A stretch of 64,000 nt of DNA from PFJX01 sp044227325 (GCA_044227325.1 JBGAFI010000004.1:124001-188000); one strand, 5' to 3'; shown: positions 43,620 to 52,160, numbered from the stretch's first letter. Translations and numbers: made by a program. Notes: generated by a model from the sequence alone, not told the origin.

Positions 43620-44528
43620 TCATGACATTTCCCACCCAGCCCCGGCCCGCCAGGGATAGTCGTGGCTACCACCAGCCGCGATGGCCGCCAACACCGGTAG
43701 CAGGAAATTGCGCAGGTCGCCGACTACGGTCTCCAGTGGCATCGGGCCAAGCGCATTCTTGCGTAGGAAGGCCAGCCACTGATTTTCCTTCCGGGCGTCA
43801 TGGATGAACTCGTCGGTCAGGCCGATCGGCACCCCCTTGGGGATGGCCGTGTGCCGACGTTCGAAGGTGGCCTGGACTGCACGCGAGAGAATCGATCCGT
43901 CAAAGTCTGAGTGCTTGGCCAGTATCCAGAGGTCGAAGTAATCCTTCATGCGGCTGTTGAGCATGCCGAGCGAGGTCAGCGCTTCCAGCTTCTCAGCCAC
44001 CACCGTGTAGCGAGGATAGACCCGTAAATGAGGTTCGGGCATCTCGCCCAGGATGACGGGATAGTGAACCTCCTCGGGGCCGGGCACGACGGCATCGCCA
44101 AACCCGATATCGAGTTGCACCGGGCAGCGGGCACTGTCCAACAGGCCCATGAGCGTCACACGGACACCCGCGTAGTTTGCCTCTTTGCGGATCTCGGCCG
44201 CCTTCACGGACTCGGGTTGGAAGACGATGCCGTCGTCGACCTCGATTTGGCAAACCTCCCGGAATAGCGCCTCAAGGTGCGGAATTTCGGCTGGTCCGAA
44301 GCCCAGGAAATCGGCGTCATGGGTCGGTCTATGCGGCACGTCGAACCAGAGATCGAACAGCAGTGCTCCCTTGAGCAGGAACTGGTCGCTTTGTTTCGAG
44401 ATACTGAGGCGGTAGAGCATCCGTTCCAAGGCATAACGAGTCAGCAGCAGGTTGTAGTCCAGCTTCTCGACCCGCGCCTTGTTGAGGAGGCGGGCGCGGA
44501 TGGAGGCGGCGATATTGCTGGGGTTCAT
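43620..44528 (-). CDS. abiEii: AbiEii-type nucleotidyltransferase toxin
   Basis: A 302-aa protein of the AbiEii/type IV toxin family. FLLKGALLFDLWFD is followed by the nucleotidyltransferase acidic motif PTHDADFLGFG (about 69-79), and KLEALTSLGMLNSRMKDYFD is the conserved C-terminal signature. Such toxins add nucleotides to tRNA ends and cause growth arrest on phage attack. Translationally coupled to the antitoxin (ATGA). Confidence 0.92.
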   Translation of the reverse strand: MNPSNIAASIRARLLNKARVEKLDYNLLLTRYALERMLYRLSISKQSDQFLLKGALLFDLWFDVPHRPTHDADFLGFGPAEIPHLEALFREVCQIEVDDGIVFQPESVKAAEIRKEANYAGVRVTLMGLLDSARCPVQLDIGFGDAVVPGPEEVHYPVILGEMPEPHLRVYPRYTVVAEKLEALTSLGMLNSRMKDYFDLWILAKHSDFDGSILSRAVQATFERRHTAIPKGVPIGLTDEFIHDARKENQWLAFLRKNALGPMPLETVVGDLRNFLLPVLAAIAAGGSHDYPWRAGAGWEMS

Positions 44529-45124
44529 GTCAGGCTATCCATGTACGGGCGCATCACATTGGCCACGCGGCAGACCTTGGCGTATCGCCAGAGATCGTCG
44601 CTGGTCATGCGCTTCTCCCGCCAGGCCTCGCGCAGCGCTTCCAGGGCAACGTCGAGGCCGATCTTGTTCCGGTATTTGAAGCAGTCGGCGACAGTCTTGG
44701 CGACGCCGGTCACGCGGACCGTCACGCCATCCACAACCTGCTCCTCGACGCCTTCGGTGAGCGCGGCCCCGGAGAAGCGGACGATGCGTAGCGGTGGATA
44801 GTCGAGTTTCGGCGCAATCGCCTTGTTATCGATGGCCAGCCAGACCTCGAAGGGCGCCTGTGTCGTCAGGCCATGGAACCTCAGGGCCGAGAGCAGGCAG
44901 ACGACGCCCTTCGGTACCCTGCGTGCCACCTCGGCCAGCGCACCGTGGGCCGAGACGGGGCGCCCCGGAAGTCCATACAGACCCCGCCCGATCCGCTCAA
45001 GCTCTCCACGACGGACGGCGCGGGTCAGCGCGACCCTGGGGATACCCAGAGGGGCGAGGTCGCGGGGACGTATCAGTCCCTGATTTCGCACCAGATCAAT
45101 AAGTCTCTCGGCAGTCGTATCCAT
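44525..45124 (-). CDS. abiEi: AbiEi antitoxin/transcriptional repressor
   Basis: A 199-aa protein: N-terminal wHTH (LIRPRDLAPLGIPRVALTRA, RGELERIGRGLYGLPG) and a C-terminal AbiEi domain (VWLAIDNKA, TVADCFKYRNKIGLDVALEA). AbiEi proteins neutralise AbiEii and repress their own operon through inverted repeats. I use the ATG at 45124, because the alternative at 45154 lies inside the inverted-repeat operator. Confidence 0.92.
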   Translation of the reverse strand: MDTTAERLIDLVRNQGLIRPRDLAPLGIPRVALTRAVRRGELERIGRGLYGLPGRPVSAHGALAEVARRVPKGVVCLLSALRFHGLTTQAPFEVWLAIDNKAIAPKLDYPPLRIVRFSGAALTEGVEEQVVDGVTVRVTGVAKTVADCFKYRNKIGLDVALEALREAWREKRMTSDDLWRYAKVCRVANVMRPYMDSLT

Positions 45125-45151
45125 GCCTTGCATGCTGTTGCATTTCTCCGG

Positions 45152-45185
45152 CATGTGTCAATAAGTACCTATTTATTGGAACATG
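45152..45185. promoter_or_regulatory. Inverted-repeat operator of the abiE operon
   Basis: CATGTGTCAATAA (45152-45164) and TTATTGGAACATG (45173-45185) match at 11 of 13 positions around an 8-base spacer. It lies directly upstream of the chosen abiEi start, where AbiEi repressors are known to bind in other systems. Confidence 0.75.
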
Positions 45186-45218
45186 TGAGCCGCCCCAAGG
45201 CGCCATTGATGGTCACAT

Positions 45219-45257
45219 AAAAAAAGCCCGCACTTCCCTCACGGGAGGCGGGCTTTT
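45219..45257 (-). terminator. Terminator after the helicase gene
   Basis: GCCCGC/GCGGGC arms with an inner TCCC/GGGA pairing are flanked by seven A (45219-45225) and four T (45254-45257). Seven U on the minus strand makes it a strong terminator for the helicase-radC unit; it may also work from the other side. Confidence 0.88.
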
Positions 45258-45275
45258 CTGTTTCAACTTAGGACC

Positions 45276-47513
45276 TCAACCCACCAACTGCCTGGCCAGG
45301 GCCACCTCGATGGAATCCCCGTCCTGGTTCAGCACGTCCAGGCCCGATTCGGGCATGTCGCCGCTGGTGGACTGGGAAACCGCGATCTTCTTGGCCATGA
45401 GTTCCAGGCAGGCCATCTGGGCACTACCCCGATAGCCGACGAAGTACACGTCCACGTCCGCCTTCTGGCCGATGCGCCAACTGCGCCGGGCGGCCTGCTG
45501 CAGGGTGTAGACGTTGTAGCCCGTGGTCAGGAACACGATGGTGGGGAATTCCAGCATGTCCAGGCCGGTCTTGACCAGTTCGGGGTTGGTGATGAGTACC
45601 TCCACGCCCCGATCCACTTGCTCGAACAGCCAGTCTTCCCGCTTCGCGGCCTCCACGCTCGCCCTGAGCACCGCCGTCTTGAAGCCGTGCCGGTCCAGGG
45701 TGGCCTTGAGCCGGCTGGTGGTGTCGCGCGTCCCGGTATAGACCGAATACACGAGCACCCGCCGGCCGCGGGCCTTCTCCGACTTGCACAGCTCGACAAG
45801 CTGCTGTTCCTTGGGCATGGCCTCGGCCTCGCCGAACTGGGCGGGCACATAGGCCAGTTGCTGGCGCGTGTGGGGATGCACCACCCGTTCATCGCGGAAA
45901 CAGCAGTCCGGCCAGGCCAGCAGCACGTTGAGCACCACGCCCAGCAGGCTCTTGTCGCCCTTGCGCAGGGCGTCCTTGAGTTCGGACTTGAGGCTCAGGG
46001 TGAGCCGTTCGTAGGCCTGCTGCTGGGTTTCGGTCATGGCCACCGCCTCGAAGTGCTCCCAGTAAGGCGGCAGAACGTCGGCGCCGATGTCCCGGAGCTT
46101 CAGGAACACGGTGCAGGGCACCACGTAGCGCATGATCCCCTTGGGGCCGAAACCCGGCCCCTTCGAAGTGCGATGGGTGATGTTCTTCCCTCTCGCCGTG
46201 CGGTGGGAGGCGCTCTCGGACTCCTTGTAGATGTCCTTGAGCACCCCATGCTCGCGCATGAACTGCATGGCCGCCGGGCCCAGGCTGCTGCGGGCGGAGT
46301 AGCCGAAGCCGTCCTCGATCATCGCCCCGGGGTTGAGCCGCCAGAGCAGATAGAACAGATCGTCCGCATAGCCGCCCATCAGCGTGCCGGTGAGCAGCAG
46401 GGTCTTCCTGCACTTACGCGCCAGCACCCCCATGGCCTGGCCCTGGGCGGAACCTTCGTTCTTGTACTCATGGCCCTCGTCCACCACCAGGAGACCGAAG
46501 TAGCCCTGGGGCAACTGGCGCTTGATGAACTCGGTGGGCTGGTAGCCCCCCTGTCCGAACGCGAACCGGTCGTTGAAGAACAGGTCGCCGTCCGAGTCCA
46601 TCAGATTGATGAACTCGAACACGTTGTCCTCCAGCATGCTGGTGAGCAAGTCCTCGCCGAAGGCGGAAACCAGCCGGTGGGCGGTCTTGTCGCCGATGGT
46701 GGGGATCTGGGTCAGGGCCTCCCGCAGCATGTCCGCCTTGGGTTTGGCCTGGCCGACCCGGTGCACCAGGGTCCATAGACGTTCCCCGCAGGCCGGGCAG
46801 GCACGTCGGGTGGTGTTGAGCTCCATGGGGGCCAGGAAGGCGGGCAACGGCTCGTCGTCCCCCCGGGTCAGCAGACTCCCGCACCTCGGACAGGCGGCGT
46901 AGGCCACCCGCTGGCGTTCTTCGCCTTCCCCCACCACCAGCTTGCGGGTGATGAAGGCCGGCTTCCAGTTGAAGCCCATGCGCATGCGCACCCGGCCCAT
47001 GACAAAGAACTCCGGCACCGCAGGCGGCCGGCGCATGGCGCGCAGCTGCAACAGTTTCCGAAGTGTGTCCGGACCGTTGAGGATCCAGACCCGGGCCTCG
47101 GGCACGGTCTCGCGGATTTCCCGGCGCCACTTGTAGACCAGGTGTGGCGGCGCAATCACCAGGGTGCGACTGTAGCCCTCTCCGTGCATCACGGCGGCCG
47201 CGGCAATGGCCATCATGGTTTTGCCAGTGCCCATCTCGGCGTTGATGACGGCGGCGGGCTGGTTCTCGTCCACCAGCAGCCGGGTGACGGCCTGGACCAC
47301 CTCCATCTGGGCCGGAAAAGGCTGACGCAGGAGGCCATCCATGACCGATTCCCGGTATGGATCGGACCGGCCGGAATAGACGGCGGGATTCTGGGACTGC
47401 ACCGCATCCAGCAGCCCGTCGCCGAACTCCTCGATGAAGCGGGTCAGGGGGATGTGCTGGTCTTGCGTGTCGAAGGCATCGACGACACGGATTTCACTGT
47501 CGACGTGAGGCAT
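45276..47513 (-). CDS. SNF2-like SF2 helicase of ICE maintenance module
   Basis: A 745-aa helicase. Walker A INAEMGTGKTMMAIAAA (about 95), a zinc ribbon CPRC...CPAC (about 208-240) inserted in the first RecA domain, DEGH box LLVVDEGHEYK (about 344), LLLTGTLMGG, and motif VI QQAARRSWRIGQKAD. It probably remodels nucleoprotein during element replication or transfer. Last gene of the radC transcription unit. Preceded by a structured leader whose UUUCUCC can pair with the SD GGAGAAA. Confidence 0.88.
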   Translation of the reverse strand: MPHVDSEIRVVDAFDTQDQHIPLTRFIEEFGDGLLDAVQSQNPAVYSGRSDPYRESVMDGLLRQPFPAQMEVVQAVTRLLVDENQPAAVINAEMGTGKTMMAIAAAAVMHGEGYSRTLVIAPPHLVYKWRREIRETVPEARVWILNGPDTLRKLLQLRAMRRPPAVPEFFVMGRVRMRMGFNWKPAFITRKLVVGEGEERQRVAYAACPRCGSLLTRGDDEPLPAFLAPMELNTTRRACPACGERLWTLVHRVGQAKPKADMLREALTQIPTIGDKTAHRLVSAFGEDLLTSMLEDNVFEFINLMDSDGDLFFNDRFAFGQGGYQPTEFIKRQLPQGYFGLLVVDEGHEYKNEGSAQGQAMGVLARKCRKTLLLTGTLMGGYADDLFYLLWRLNPGAMIEDGFGYSARSSLGPAAMQFMREHGVLKDIYKESESASHRTARGKNITHRTSKGPGFGPKGIMRYVVPCTVFLKLRDIGADVLPPYWEHFEAVAMTETQQQAYERLTLSLKSELKDALRKGDKSLLGVVLNVLLAWPDCCFRDERVVHPHTRQQLAYVPAQFGEAEAMPKEQQLVELCKSEKARGRRVLVYSVYTGTRDTTSRLKATLDRHGFKTAVLRASVEAAKREDWLFEQVDRGVEVLITNPELVKTGLDMLEFPTIVFLTTGYNVYTLQQAARRSWRIGQKADVDVYFVGYRGSAQMACLELMAKKIAVSQSTSGDMPESGLDVLNQDGDSIEVALARQLVG

Positions 47514-47590
47514 GGTTTCTCCTTGAAATGAAAAACGCGGAGAAACCGGTCCCCGGCGGGGAAGGCTTCCCCGCGAGGGTGGTTGAGAGG
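47514..47590 (-). promoter_or_regulatory. Structured 5' leader (short type) of helicase gene
   Basis: In RNA sense it has an inner hairpin with GCGGGGAA and TTCCCCGC arms (47556-47574), then TTTCTCC (complement of 47539-47545), which pairs perfectly over 7 bp with the SD GGAGAAA (complement of 47516-47522). One of eleven related leaders in 47.5-56 kb. Confidence 0.75.
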
Positions 47591-47601
47591 GATCGAACGG
47601 A

Positions 47602-48240
47602 TCAGGCCGCCATGGCCAGCACCGGCACCGGAGCTTCCTGGGTCAATACGCCCGCCTTCACCATCCCGGAAACGATCTCCGGGAAGTGGTCAGGCAGGCT
47701 GACCCGGGCGGCGTCAATGCGGCCCAGGGGCGGATTCGGGGTCTCGCCCATCAGGGTGACCACCTCGTCCCTGGTTCGGGCCAGAACCGCCTGTTGCCAG
47801 GTATCCAGCAAAGGCACCGGAGAGAGCAGCTTGTAGAGCCCCCAGACCCGAGACCAGATGGCCTCCTCTGGGCCCGAGGAACCACCATCCCCGTCCACCA
47901 GCACCCAGGCCACCCGATTGCTACGGTCGGGGCGGGTGAGGATGGGGTCGTAGAGCCACAGATGGACCAGGTTGCCGAACAGGTTGTCCCTGGGCAGCTT
48001 GCCGGTGAATTTCTCCAACCGGTCAGCATTGCCCACGTGCACCAGGTGGGACTCACCCGCCGGGTCCTGAAGGTGAAAGCTGTCGAGCCCGCCTTCGCTC
48101 ACCTTGAGGGTGAAGGCGGCGAGCAGTTGCTGGATGGCGGTATCCCGTCCATAGAGGGAAAGAAACATGAGTTGCCCGGCTTCATCCCGCACGCAAGCGT
48201 CGGCGAAGAGGTCGGACAGTTCCTGAAGTTTGAACAGCAT
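47602..48240 (-). CDS. Conserved-context ICE protein, unknown function
   Basis: A 212-aa soluble protein (starts MLFKLQELSDLFADACV; later LVHLWLYDPILTRPDRSNRV and VLARTRDEVVTLMGETPNPP). No motif recognised. I use ATG 48240, preceded by AAGGAG, rather than upstream in-frame starts inside the leader. Lies between radC and the helicase gene in one unit and has its own short structured leader. Confidence 0.75.
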   Translation of the reverse strand: MLFKLQELSDLFADACVRDEAGQLMFLSLYGRDTAIQQLLAAFTLKVSEGGLDSFHLQDPAGESHLVHVGNADRLEKFTGKLPRDNLFGNLVHLWLYDPILTRPDRSNRVAWVLVDGDGGSSGPEEAIWSRVWGLYKLLSPVPLLDTWQQAVLARTRDEVVTLMGETPNPPLGRIDAARVSLPDHFPEIVSGMVKAGVLTQEAPVPVLAMAA

Positions 48241-48310
48241 GGCGATCTCCTTGAAAGCAACGCGGAGATGCCCTCCCAATGGGGAATGGCTTCCCCGCGG
48301 GGGTTGAGAA
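48241..48310 (-). promoter_or_regulatory. Structured 5' leader (short type)
   Basis: GCGGGGAA and TTCCCC arms form the central hairpin. ATCTCC (complement of 48264-48269) pairs with GGAGAT of the SD (complement of 48245-48250). Same layout as the other leaders but different sequence in the SD-pairing arms. Confidence 0.72.
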
Positions 48311-48328
48311 GGAAGGCCGGGAGCGGCT

Positions 48329-48946
48329 TCAGATCAGCCCTCTCTCGGCAAAGGACAAGGTTTCCCGCCCGGCGACGATGAAGTGGTCGATCACCTTCAC
48401 GTCCACCAGGGCCAGGGCCTGACGCAACTGCTCCGTCAGCCACCGGTCGGCCTGGCTGGGCTCCGCCACCCCGGAGGGGTGGTTGTGGGCGAAGATGACG
48501 CCTGCGGCGTTGTACTCCAGGGCGATCTTTACGATCTCCCGGGGATAGACGCTGGTCTGGCTCAAGGTACCCCGGAAGCATTCCCGGGCGGCGATCAGAC
48601 GGTTCTGGGCATCCAGGAACAGCACCACAAAGGCTTCGTGGCCCAGGGGCGAGAGGCTGGTAAGCAGGTAGTCCCGCACCGCCTGGGGCGACGCGAGGGC
48701 ATCCCGCTGCTGTAGGCCTTCCTCAAGTCCGCGCCGGACCAGCTCCCGGGCGGCATCGAGCCGCAGGCGAACCCGGCCCCAGGCCCTGACGGGCGCGGAT
48801 TCGGATACCCGGTGATCCACGCTGGCGGACTGGCAGAACAGTTGGTAGAGGGAGCCCTGGTTCTCCTGCAACAGGTTGTCGGCGGTGTTCTCGCCGACCA
48901 GGGCGGACAACAGATCGAGATTGGACATCTGGGTGACGACGGGCAT
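48329..48946 (-). CDS. radC: RadC-family JAB-domain protein (DUF2466)
   Basis: A 205-aa protein with the JAMM motif HNHPSGVAEPSQAD (about 153-166) and upstream EAFVVLFLDAQNRLI, typical of RadC. The N-terminal HhH part is reduced. Plasmid and ICE RadC proteins are common; a repair role was later doubted and the substrate is unknown. The ATG at 48946 with GGAG is used; the frame extends to 49297 only through the leader. First gene of a unit with a full-length structured leader. Confidence 0.93.
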   Translation of the reverse strand: MPVVTQMSNLDLLSALVGENTADNLLQENQGSLYQLFCQSASVDHRVSESAPVRAWGRVRLRLDAARELVRRGLEEGLQQRDALASPQAVRDYLLTSLSPLGHEAFVVLFLDAQNRLIAARECFRGTLSQTSVYPREIVKIALEYNAAGVIFAHNHPSGVAEPSQADRWLTEQLRQALALVDVKVIDHFIVAGRETLSFAERGLI

Positions 48947-49122
48947 GGCGATCTCCGAAAGGAAGCGGAGACACCATGCCCCCGGCCGGGATCGGTATCC
49001 CCACGGGGTTGGATGAATGACGGAGTCCCGGGCCTGACGGCCGTGCTCGTTACAGGGACTGACGAGCCTCAAGAGGCGATCCTTGACGGGGATCGGACGG
49101 GCTGTGACCGACAGCCGGCGGT
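48947..49122 (-). promoter_or_regulatory. Full-length structured leader of the radC unit
   Basis: Upstream part (49026-49122): hairpin GGCTGT/ACAGCC, hairpin GATCC/GGATC, and hairpin GCTCGT/ACGAGC (49045-49067) with loop CAGTCCCTGTA, whose AGTCCC is complementary to GGGACT just downstream (pseudoknot). Downstream part (48965-49013): CCCCGTGGGG... hairpin and an arm pairing with the SD. The upstream part recurs at 52244-52340 and 53832-53926, and in diverged form near 55931-55971. Gene context fits the known radC RNA motif. Confidence 0.78.
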
Positions 49123-49176
49123 TGGAACACGGTTCCGATGCCTTTGCGGGGAAGCCCCACGGGCCTCCCTGGAAAG

Positions 49177-49194
49177 GCCCCTCCTGGGAGGGGC
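49177..49194 (-). terminator. GC hairpin ending the unit upstream of radC
   Basis: Perfect 8-bp stem GCCCCTCC/GGAGGGGC with a 2-base centre, 19 bases after the stop of the gene at 49213. Only CTTTCC follows on the minus strand, so it is a weak terminator or mRNA 3' stabiliser. Confidence 0.55.
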
Positions 49195-49212
49195 AAGGGT
49201 TGGAACGACGAC

Positions 49213-49848
49213 TTACTCCGTGGCCATCTGCCGCCAGAGGGCCCGAACCGTGTCCGGGTCCACCAACGCAGTGTGGCAGGCCACGCTGGCCATGCACGAA
49301 CCGCCCCCCGTCTGGGGAACCTGTACGGCATCAGGGTCACCGTCGCAGTCGTAATCGACCACTATCAATTCCATGGGCACATTGGCGGTTGCACCCTGGA
49401 CGATGCCACCCTCCACGCCCACGAAAATACGCAGGGTCTCGGAAATCGGTGGCCGATAGCCACCACCCATGGCTAGCCGAGCGACTGCATGGGCCGCGTC
49501 CAGGTCTTCCCAGGCGACGGAACCGCCGGATTCCTCACCACGCCGATAAGCCTCAACCAACAGACGGCAGGCCCGTTCAGCGGCGCTGGCCCGGCGTTGA
49601 TGCAGGACACTGGCCTCAGGTTCTGGCCAGGCTTGCACCTCGGCGACCACCTCGAAGATCAGGGGCTGACCGTCAATCTCCTCGTAGTCGTCGAACAGCA
49701 GGGGCAACTGCGCCGTGTCGTCCCAGAGGGTGGCGTCATTGAAAGCCGTCTCGGCCTGCTCGATGGCGGCCTCGGGGGAGTCCGCCTCGATGCCCACCTG
49801 GACCCGATGCACGTAATCCAGGCAGTACTGCACGATGTAGCGGGTCAT
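49213..49848 (-). CDS. Unknown ICE protein
   Basis: A 211-aa acidic soluble protein (starts MTRYIVQYCLDYVHRVQVGI; then EADSPEAAIEQAETAFNDAT, later AVARLAMGGGYRPPI and VVDYDCDGDPDAVQ). The ATG at 49848 overlaps the upstream stop as ATGA and has GGAGGA before it, so it is coupled to the 82-aa gene and needs no leader of its own. The first 100 residues look like a small alpha/beta sensor or binding domain; family not recognised. Confidence 0.72.
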   Translation of the reverse strand: MTRYIVQYCLDYVHRVQVGIEADSPEAAIEQAETAFNDATLWDDTAQLPLLFDDYEEIDGQPLIFEVVAEVQAWPEPEASVLHQRRASAAERACRLLVEAYRRGEESGGSVAWEDLDAAHAVARLAMGGGYRPPISETLRIFVGVEGGIVQGATANVPMELIVVDYDCDGDPDAVQVPQTGGGSCMASVACHTALVDPDTVRALWRQMATE

Positions 49849-50093
49849 GACGCGTCCTCCTCCAGAATTTCCAGTTCGCTGGAATAGAACGTCGTCACAC
49901 GTTCCCGTGCACGTTGGGTAGCCTCCAGGCGCACATACCAGAGGCCGCCGTTGTCGCGGCCGAATGGGTTCTCGGCGGTGACGATGCCGATCCGGCCCGG
50001 GTAGCGGGGTCCGCACAGCAAGATCGACTCGCGCTTCACACGCACCCTGGTGCCGATGGTGATGACCGGGGATTGCTCCAATGAGGTATTCAT
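49845..50093 (-). CDS. Small beta-rich protein (82 aa)
   Basis: An 82-aa protein. PVITIGTRVRVKRESILLCG and RIGIVTAENPFGRDNGG suggest a small SH3-like or KOW-like beta barrel, which often binds nucleic acid. It has a short structured leader and is coupled to the following gene. Function unknown. Confidence 0.7.
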   Translation of the reverse strand: MNTSLEQSPVITIGTRVRVKRESILLCGPRYPGRIGIVTAENPFGRDNGGLWYVRLEATQRARERVTTFYSSELEILEEDAS

Positions 50094-50162
50094 CTGCCTT
50101 CTCCTACAGAAGCGAAGGGGAAAGCCGCCCCGAGGGGAAGTCCTTCCCCCTCGCGGGTTGAT
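50094..50162 (-). promoter_or_regulatory. Structured 5' leader (short type)
   Basis: GAGGGGGAAG...CTTCCCCTC arms form the central hairpin (50131-50153). CCUUC upstream can pair with GAAGG that extends the SD. Weaker SD pairing than in most copies. Confidence 0.65.
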
Positions 50163-50185
50163 AAATCACGCTTGAATGAACCGGC

Positions 50186-50701
50186 TCAACCGGCAATGGC
50201 CGGGCGTTGCTCCACCACCCTGGCTAATACCCTGGGGGGCAGGCGGTAGCGGCATCCGGCGTATTCGCCGATGACGCGCCTGCCGTGTTTTTCGACCACC
50301 CGGGCCTCGGGGATCGAAAGCCCCTCGAAGACCAGTAGGTCGCCCACCGCCACCCGTCGGTTGCGGGCGGCATGCCAAGCACGCACCTGCTCGCGCCACT
50401 CCGGGTTGGCTGGCGGCACCAGGTCCAGAGAGGCCAGCGGGCAGCTGTAGTAACAGGGGCCCATGCTCTCGCTCAGGTCCTTGTAGCCCCAGCCGTAGCC
50501 ACGATCACAAGCCATGAGGTCGCAGCCGATGTAGCGCCGCACCTCATCACCCGGCCGGGTGACTTCCCAGACCGTCCACAGCACGTTGCCGACGGCGGTG
50601 TGCCTGAGGCACCGGTAGATGACACCGTCGCAGTCCTGGTCCCGAATGCGGCTCCGAATCAGTTCCTTGCGGGTCTGATGTTGGGTGAACAACCATCCCA
50701 T
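50186..50701 (-). CDS. DUF6927-like ICE/plasmid protein
   Basis: A 171-aa protein. MGWLFTQHQTRKELIRSR, followed by a beta-rich region and GWGYKDLSESMGPCYYSCP, resembles the DUF6927 family of mobile-element proteins (recognition from memory, not certain). Then an RVAVGDLLVFEGLSIPEARV domain that looks like a small barrel. Start 50701 is preceded by GGAGG, which its leader can mask by a perfect 10-bp pairing. Confidence 0.72.
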   Translation of the reverse strand: MGWLFTQHQTRKELIRSRIRDQDCDGVIYRCLRHTAVGNVLWTVWEVTRPGDEVRRYIGCDLMACDRGYGWGYKDLSESMGPCYYSCPLASLDLVPPANPEWREQVRAWHAARNRRVAVGDLLVFEGLSIPEARVVEKHGRRVIGEYAGCRYRLPPRVLARVVEQRPAIAG

Positions 50702-50778
50702 GATGCTTTCCTCCAAGAATGAGCCGGAGGAAAGCGGCCCCTGTCCGGAGCGGCTCTTCACCCCGGCGGGTTGAGATT
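50702..50778 (-). promoter_or_regulatory. Structured 5' leader with perfect SD-masking helix
   Basis: GCTTTCCTCC (complement of 50726-50735) is an exact 10-bp complement of GGAGGAAAGC (complement of 50705-50714), which contains the SD. This is the clearest SD-sequestering helix in the family; the upstream hairpin region is less regular here. Confidence 0.78.
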
Positions 50779-50797
50779 GCGTTGAGATTGCGCCCCA

Positions 50798-51049
50798 TCA
50801 GGGGCAGGGACTTAAGTTGCGCGTGGTGGGACGGAGTGCCCGGAAGGCAGACCGGCCGGCTTTGCGCGCCCGCTGGCTCCAGATAACTGTGAGGCCCATG
50901 GCCGAGGCACGGGCAAGACAGGCTCCCTGATCAGCGAGCAGCTGCTCCACCGGAGTACCGTCGTCTTCTGTCACGGTCAGCCGCCACTCTCCGAGCAGCG
51001 CTTTACCGGCGCTTGTCGTGGGCGGCAGATAGTCGAGATGGGCCTGCAT
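50798..51049 (-). CDS. Small ICE protein (83 aa)
   Basis: An 83-aa protein (QAHLDYLPPTTSAGKALLGE, WRLTVTEDDGTPVEQLLAD, then a basic C-terminus AFRALRPTTRNLSPCP). Its ATG overlaps the stop of the DUF6573-like gene (TGATG), so it is translationally coupled and the long in-frame extension to 51313 is not coding. Function unknown. Confidence 0.65.
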   Translation of the reverse strand: MQAHLDYLPPTTSAGKALLGEWRLTVTEDDGTPVEQLLADQGACLARASAMGLTVIWSQRARKAGRSAFRALRPTTRNLSPCP

Positions 51050-51483
51050 CAGTCCTCCCTGGGGAGCATGATGGTCAGGACCGGCTCGCCTGCGTCGCCG
51101 GGGCCGATGTGCACGTTCAGCTCCACCTCCCGGGCATCCATGCTCTGGCCGTCTCGGGGGACCACATACAAGCGGTAAGGCAGGCGGCAGACACTGCCCC
51201 CGCCACGCTGGGCACGGATGGCCCAGGAAGCCATCCAGAGCACATCCCACAGCCGCCCGGACAGGTCCTGGTGGATCTGGCGCGCGGAATCTTCCGGTTC
51301 CCAGGCCACGCACTCGGCCCAGGCCTGGGCGCTCAGTGCCACGGGATAACGGAAACCGGCCTCGCGGGCGACCTCGCTGACGTCGATGAGGACGCCATCG
51401 GCAATGGCCTGGGCGCGGGTGTAGGCGAAAACCAGGTCCGCCTCGCCGAAGAGGGGCGCGTCGTTATTGGATAGGGTGTTCAT
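51049..51483 (-). CDS. DUF6573-like ICE/plasmid protein
   Basis: A 144-aa protein. FGEADLVFAYTRAQAIADGV then LIDVSEVAREAGFRYPVALS and WAECVAWEPEDS is the pattern of the DUF6573 family of mobile-element proteins. RIYVVP-like and LNVHIGPGDAGEPVLTIML strands follow. Role unknown. Has a short structured leader and is coupled to the 83-aa gene. Confidence 0.78.
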   Translation of the reverse strand: MNTLSNNDAPLFGEADLVFAYTRAQAIADGVLIDVSEVAREAGFRYPVALSAQAWAECVAWEPEDSARQIHQDLSGRLWDVLWMASWAIRAQRGGGSVCRLPYRLYVVPRDGQSMDAREVELNVHIGPGDAGEPVLTIMLPRED

Positions 51484-51553
51484 GGTGATTACTCCTGAGA
51501 AGAGGCGAAGTCACCTTGCCCCCTCGGGGATCGGTGCCCCGCCGGGGTTGAAC
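51484..51553 (-). promoter_or_regulatory. Structured 5' leader (short type)
   Basis: CCCCGGCGGGGCACCGATCC forms the central stem-loop region. GGUGA (from 51511-51515) pairs with UCACC that brackets the SD AGGAG, so the masking helix uses different bases than in the other leaders while the position is kept. Confidence 0.65.
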
Positions 51554-51590
51554 AACAAAGGGTGGGCAGTGGCCAGCATCAGCCGGCCAT

Positions 51591-52160
51591 TCAGCAGGCA
51601 GGCCCGGTTCCAGCCAGGTCATAGCGCCGCTTCAGGTCTTCCACTTCAGCACCGGTCAGGCCGAATTCCCGGGTGACCCGCCAGAGGGCATCGGGGAATT
51701 CCATGCCCTGATCGACGAGCTCGATGAGACGTTCCAGGGGGCTGATCGCCGGAGAGTCCCCCGACAGACCCACCCCATGCACGAGCACTTTGATCGGAAT
51801 CGGCTCGGAGCGGAACAGATCGCCGCCATCGGATTCCGATTCCCAGAAAACCGTATCCCGGCCGATCAGCATGCGGCTGCCCAGGACATTCACCAGGGCG
51901 AATGCCGTATCCAGGAAGGCGGCCAGGTCGAAATCCGGGCCGGAGGCGAAGATCTCCTCCGCCGCATATTCGGGGTCGCCCAGATACCAATCCGGCCGCT
52001 CATCCCGGAGCATGACGCCGTCGGCGTCGGTGGTTTGCAACACGGCCCACAAGGCCCGGATGCGGCGTACATCCGCCTGGTCCAGGTCCACGAGCAGGAA
52101 ATCCGGCCCGTAGTCGTTGCCGGGGCTGGATACGGAATGATGGAAACAGCGTTGGGTCAT
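51591..52160 (-). CDS. Unknown ICE protein
   Basis: A 189-aa acidic protein (starts MTQRCFHHSVSSPGNDYGPD; DLDQADVRRIRALWAVLQTT; LERLIELVDQGMEFPDALWR). The C-terminus (VTREFGLTGAEVEDLKRRYD) looks like a UBA-like three-helix bundle. Start 52160 with AAGGAG is chosen over 52190, which lies in the leader. First gene of a six-gene unit that carries a full-length structured leader. Confidence 0.72.
   Translation of the reverse strand: MTQRCFHHSVSSPGNDYGPDFLLVDLDQADVRRIRALWAVLQTTDADGVMLRDERPDWYLGDPEYAAEEIFASGPDFDLAAFLDTAFALVNVLGSRMLIGRDTVFWESESDGGDLFRSEPIPIKVLVHGVGLSGDSPAISPLERLIELVDQGMEFPDALWRVTREFGLTGAEVEDLKRRYDLAGTGPAC

Noticed and set aside
48947..49297. N-terminally extended RadC
   Set aside because: The extension is translated leader RNA; the ATG at 48946 has a good SD and the protein from there is a normal short RadC.
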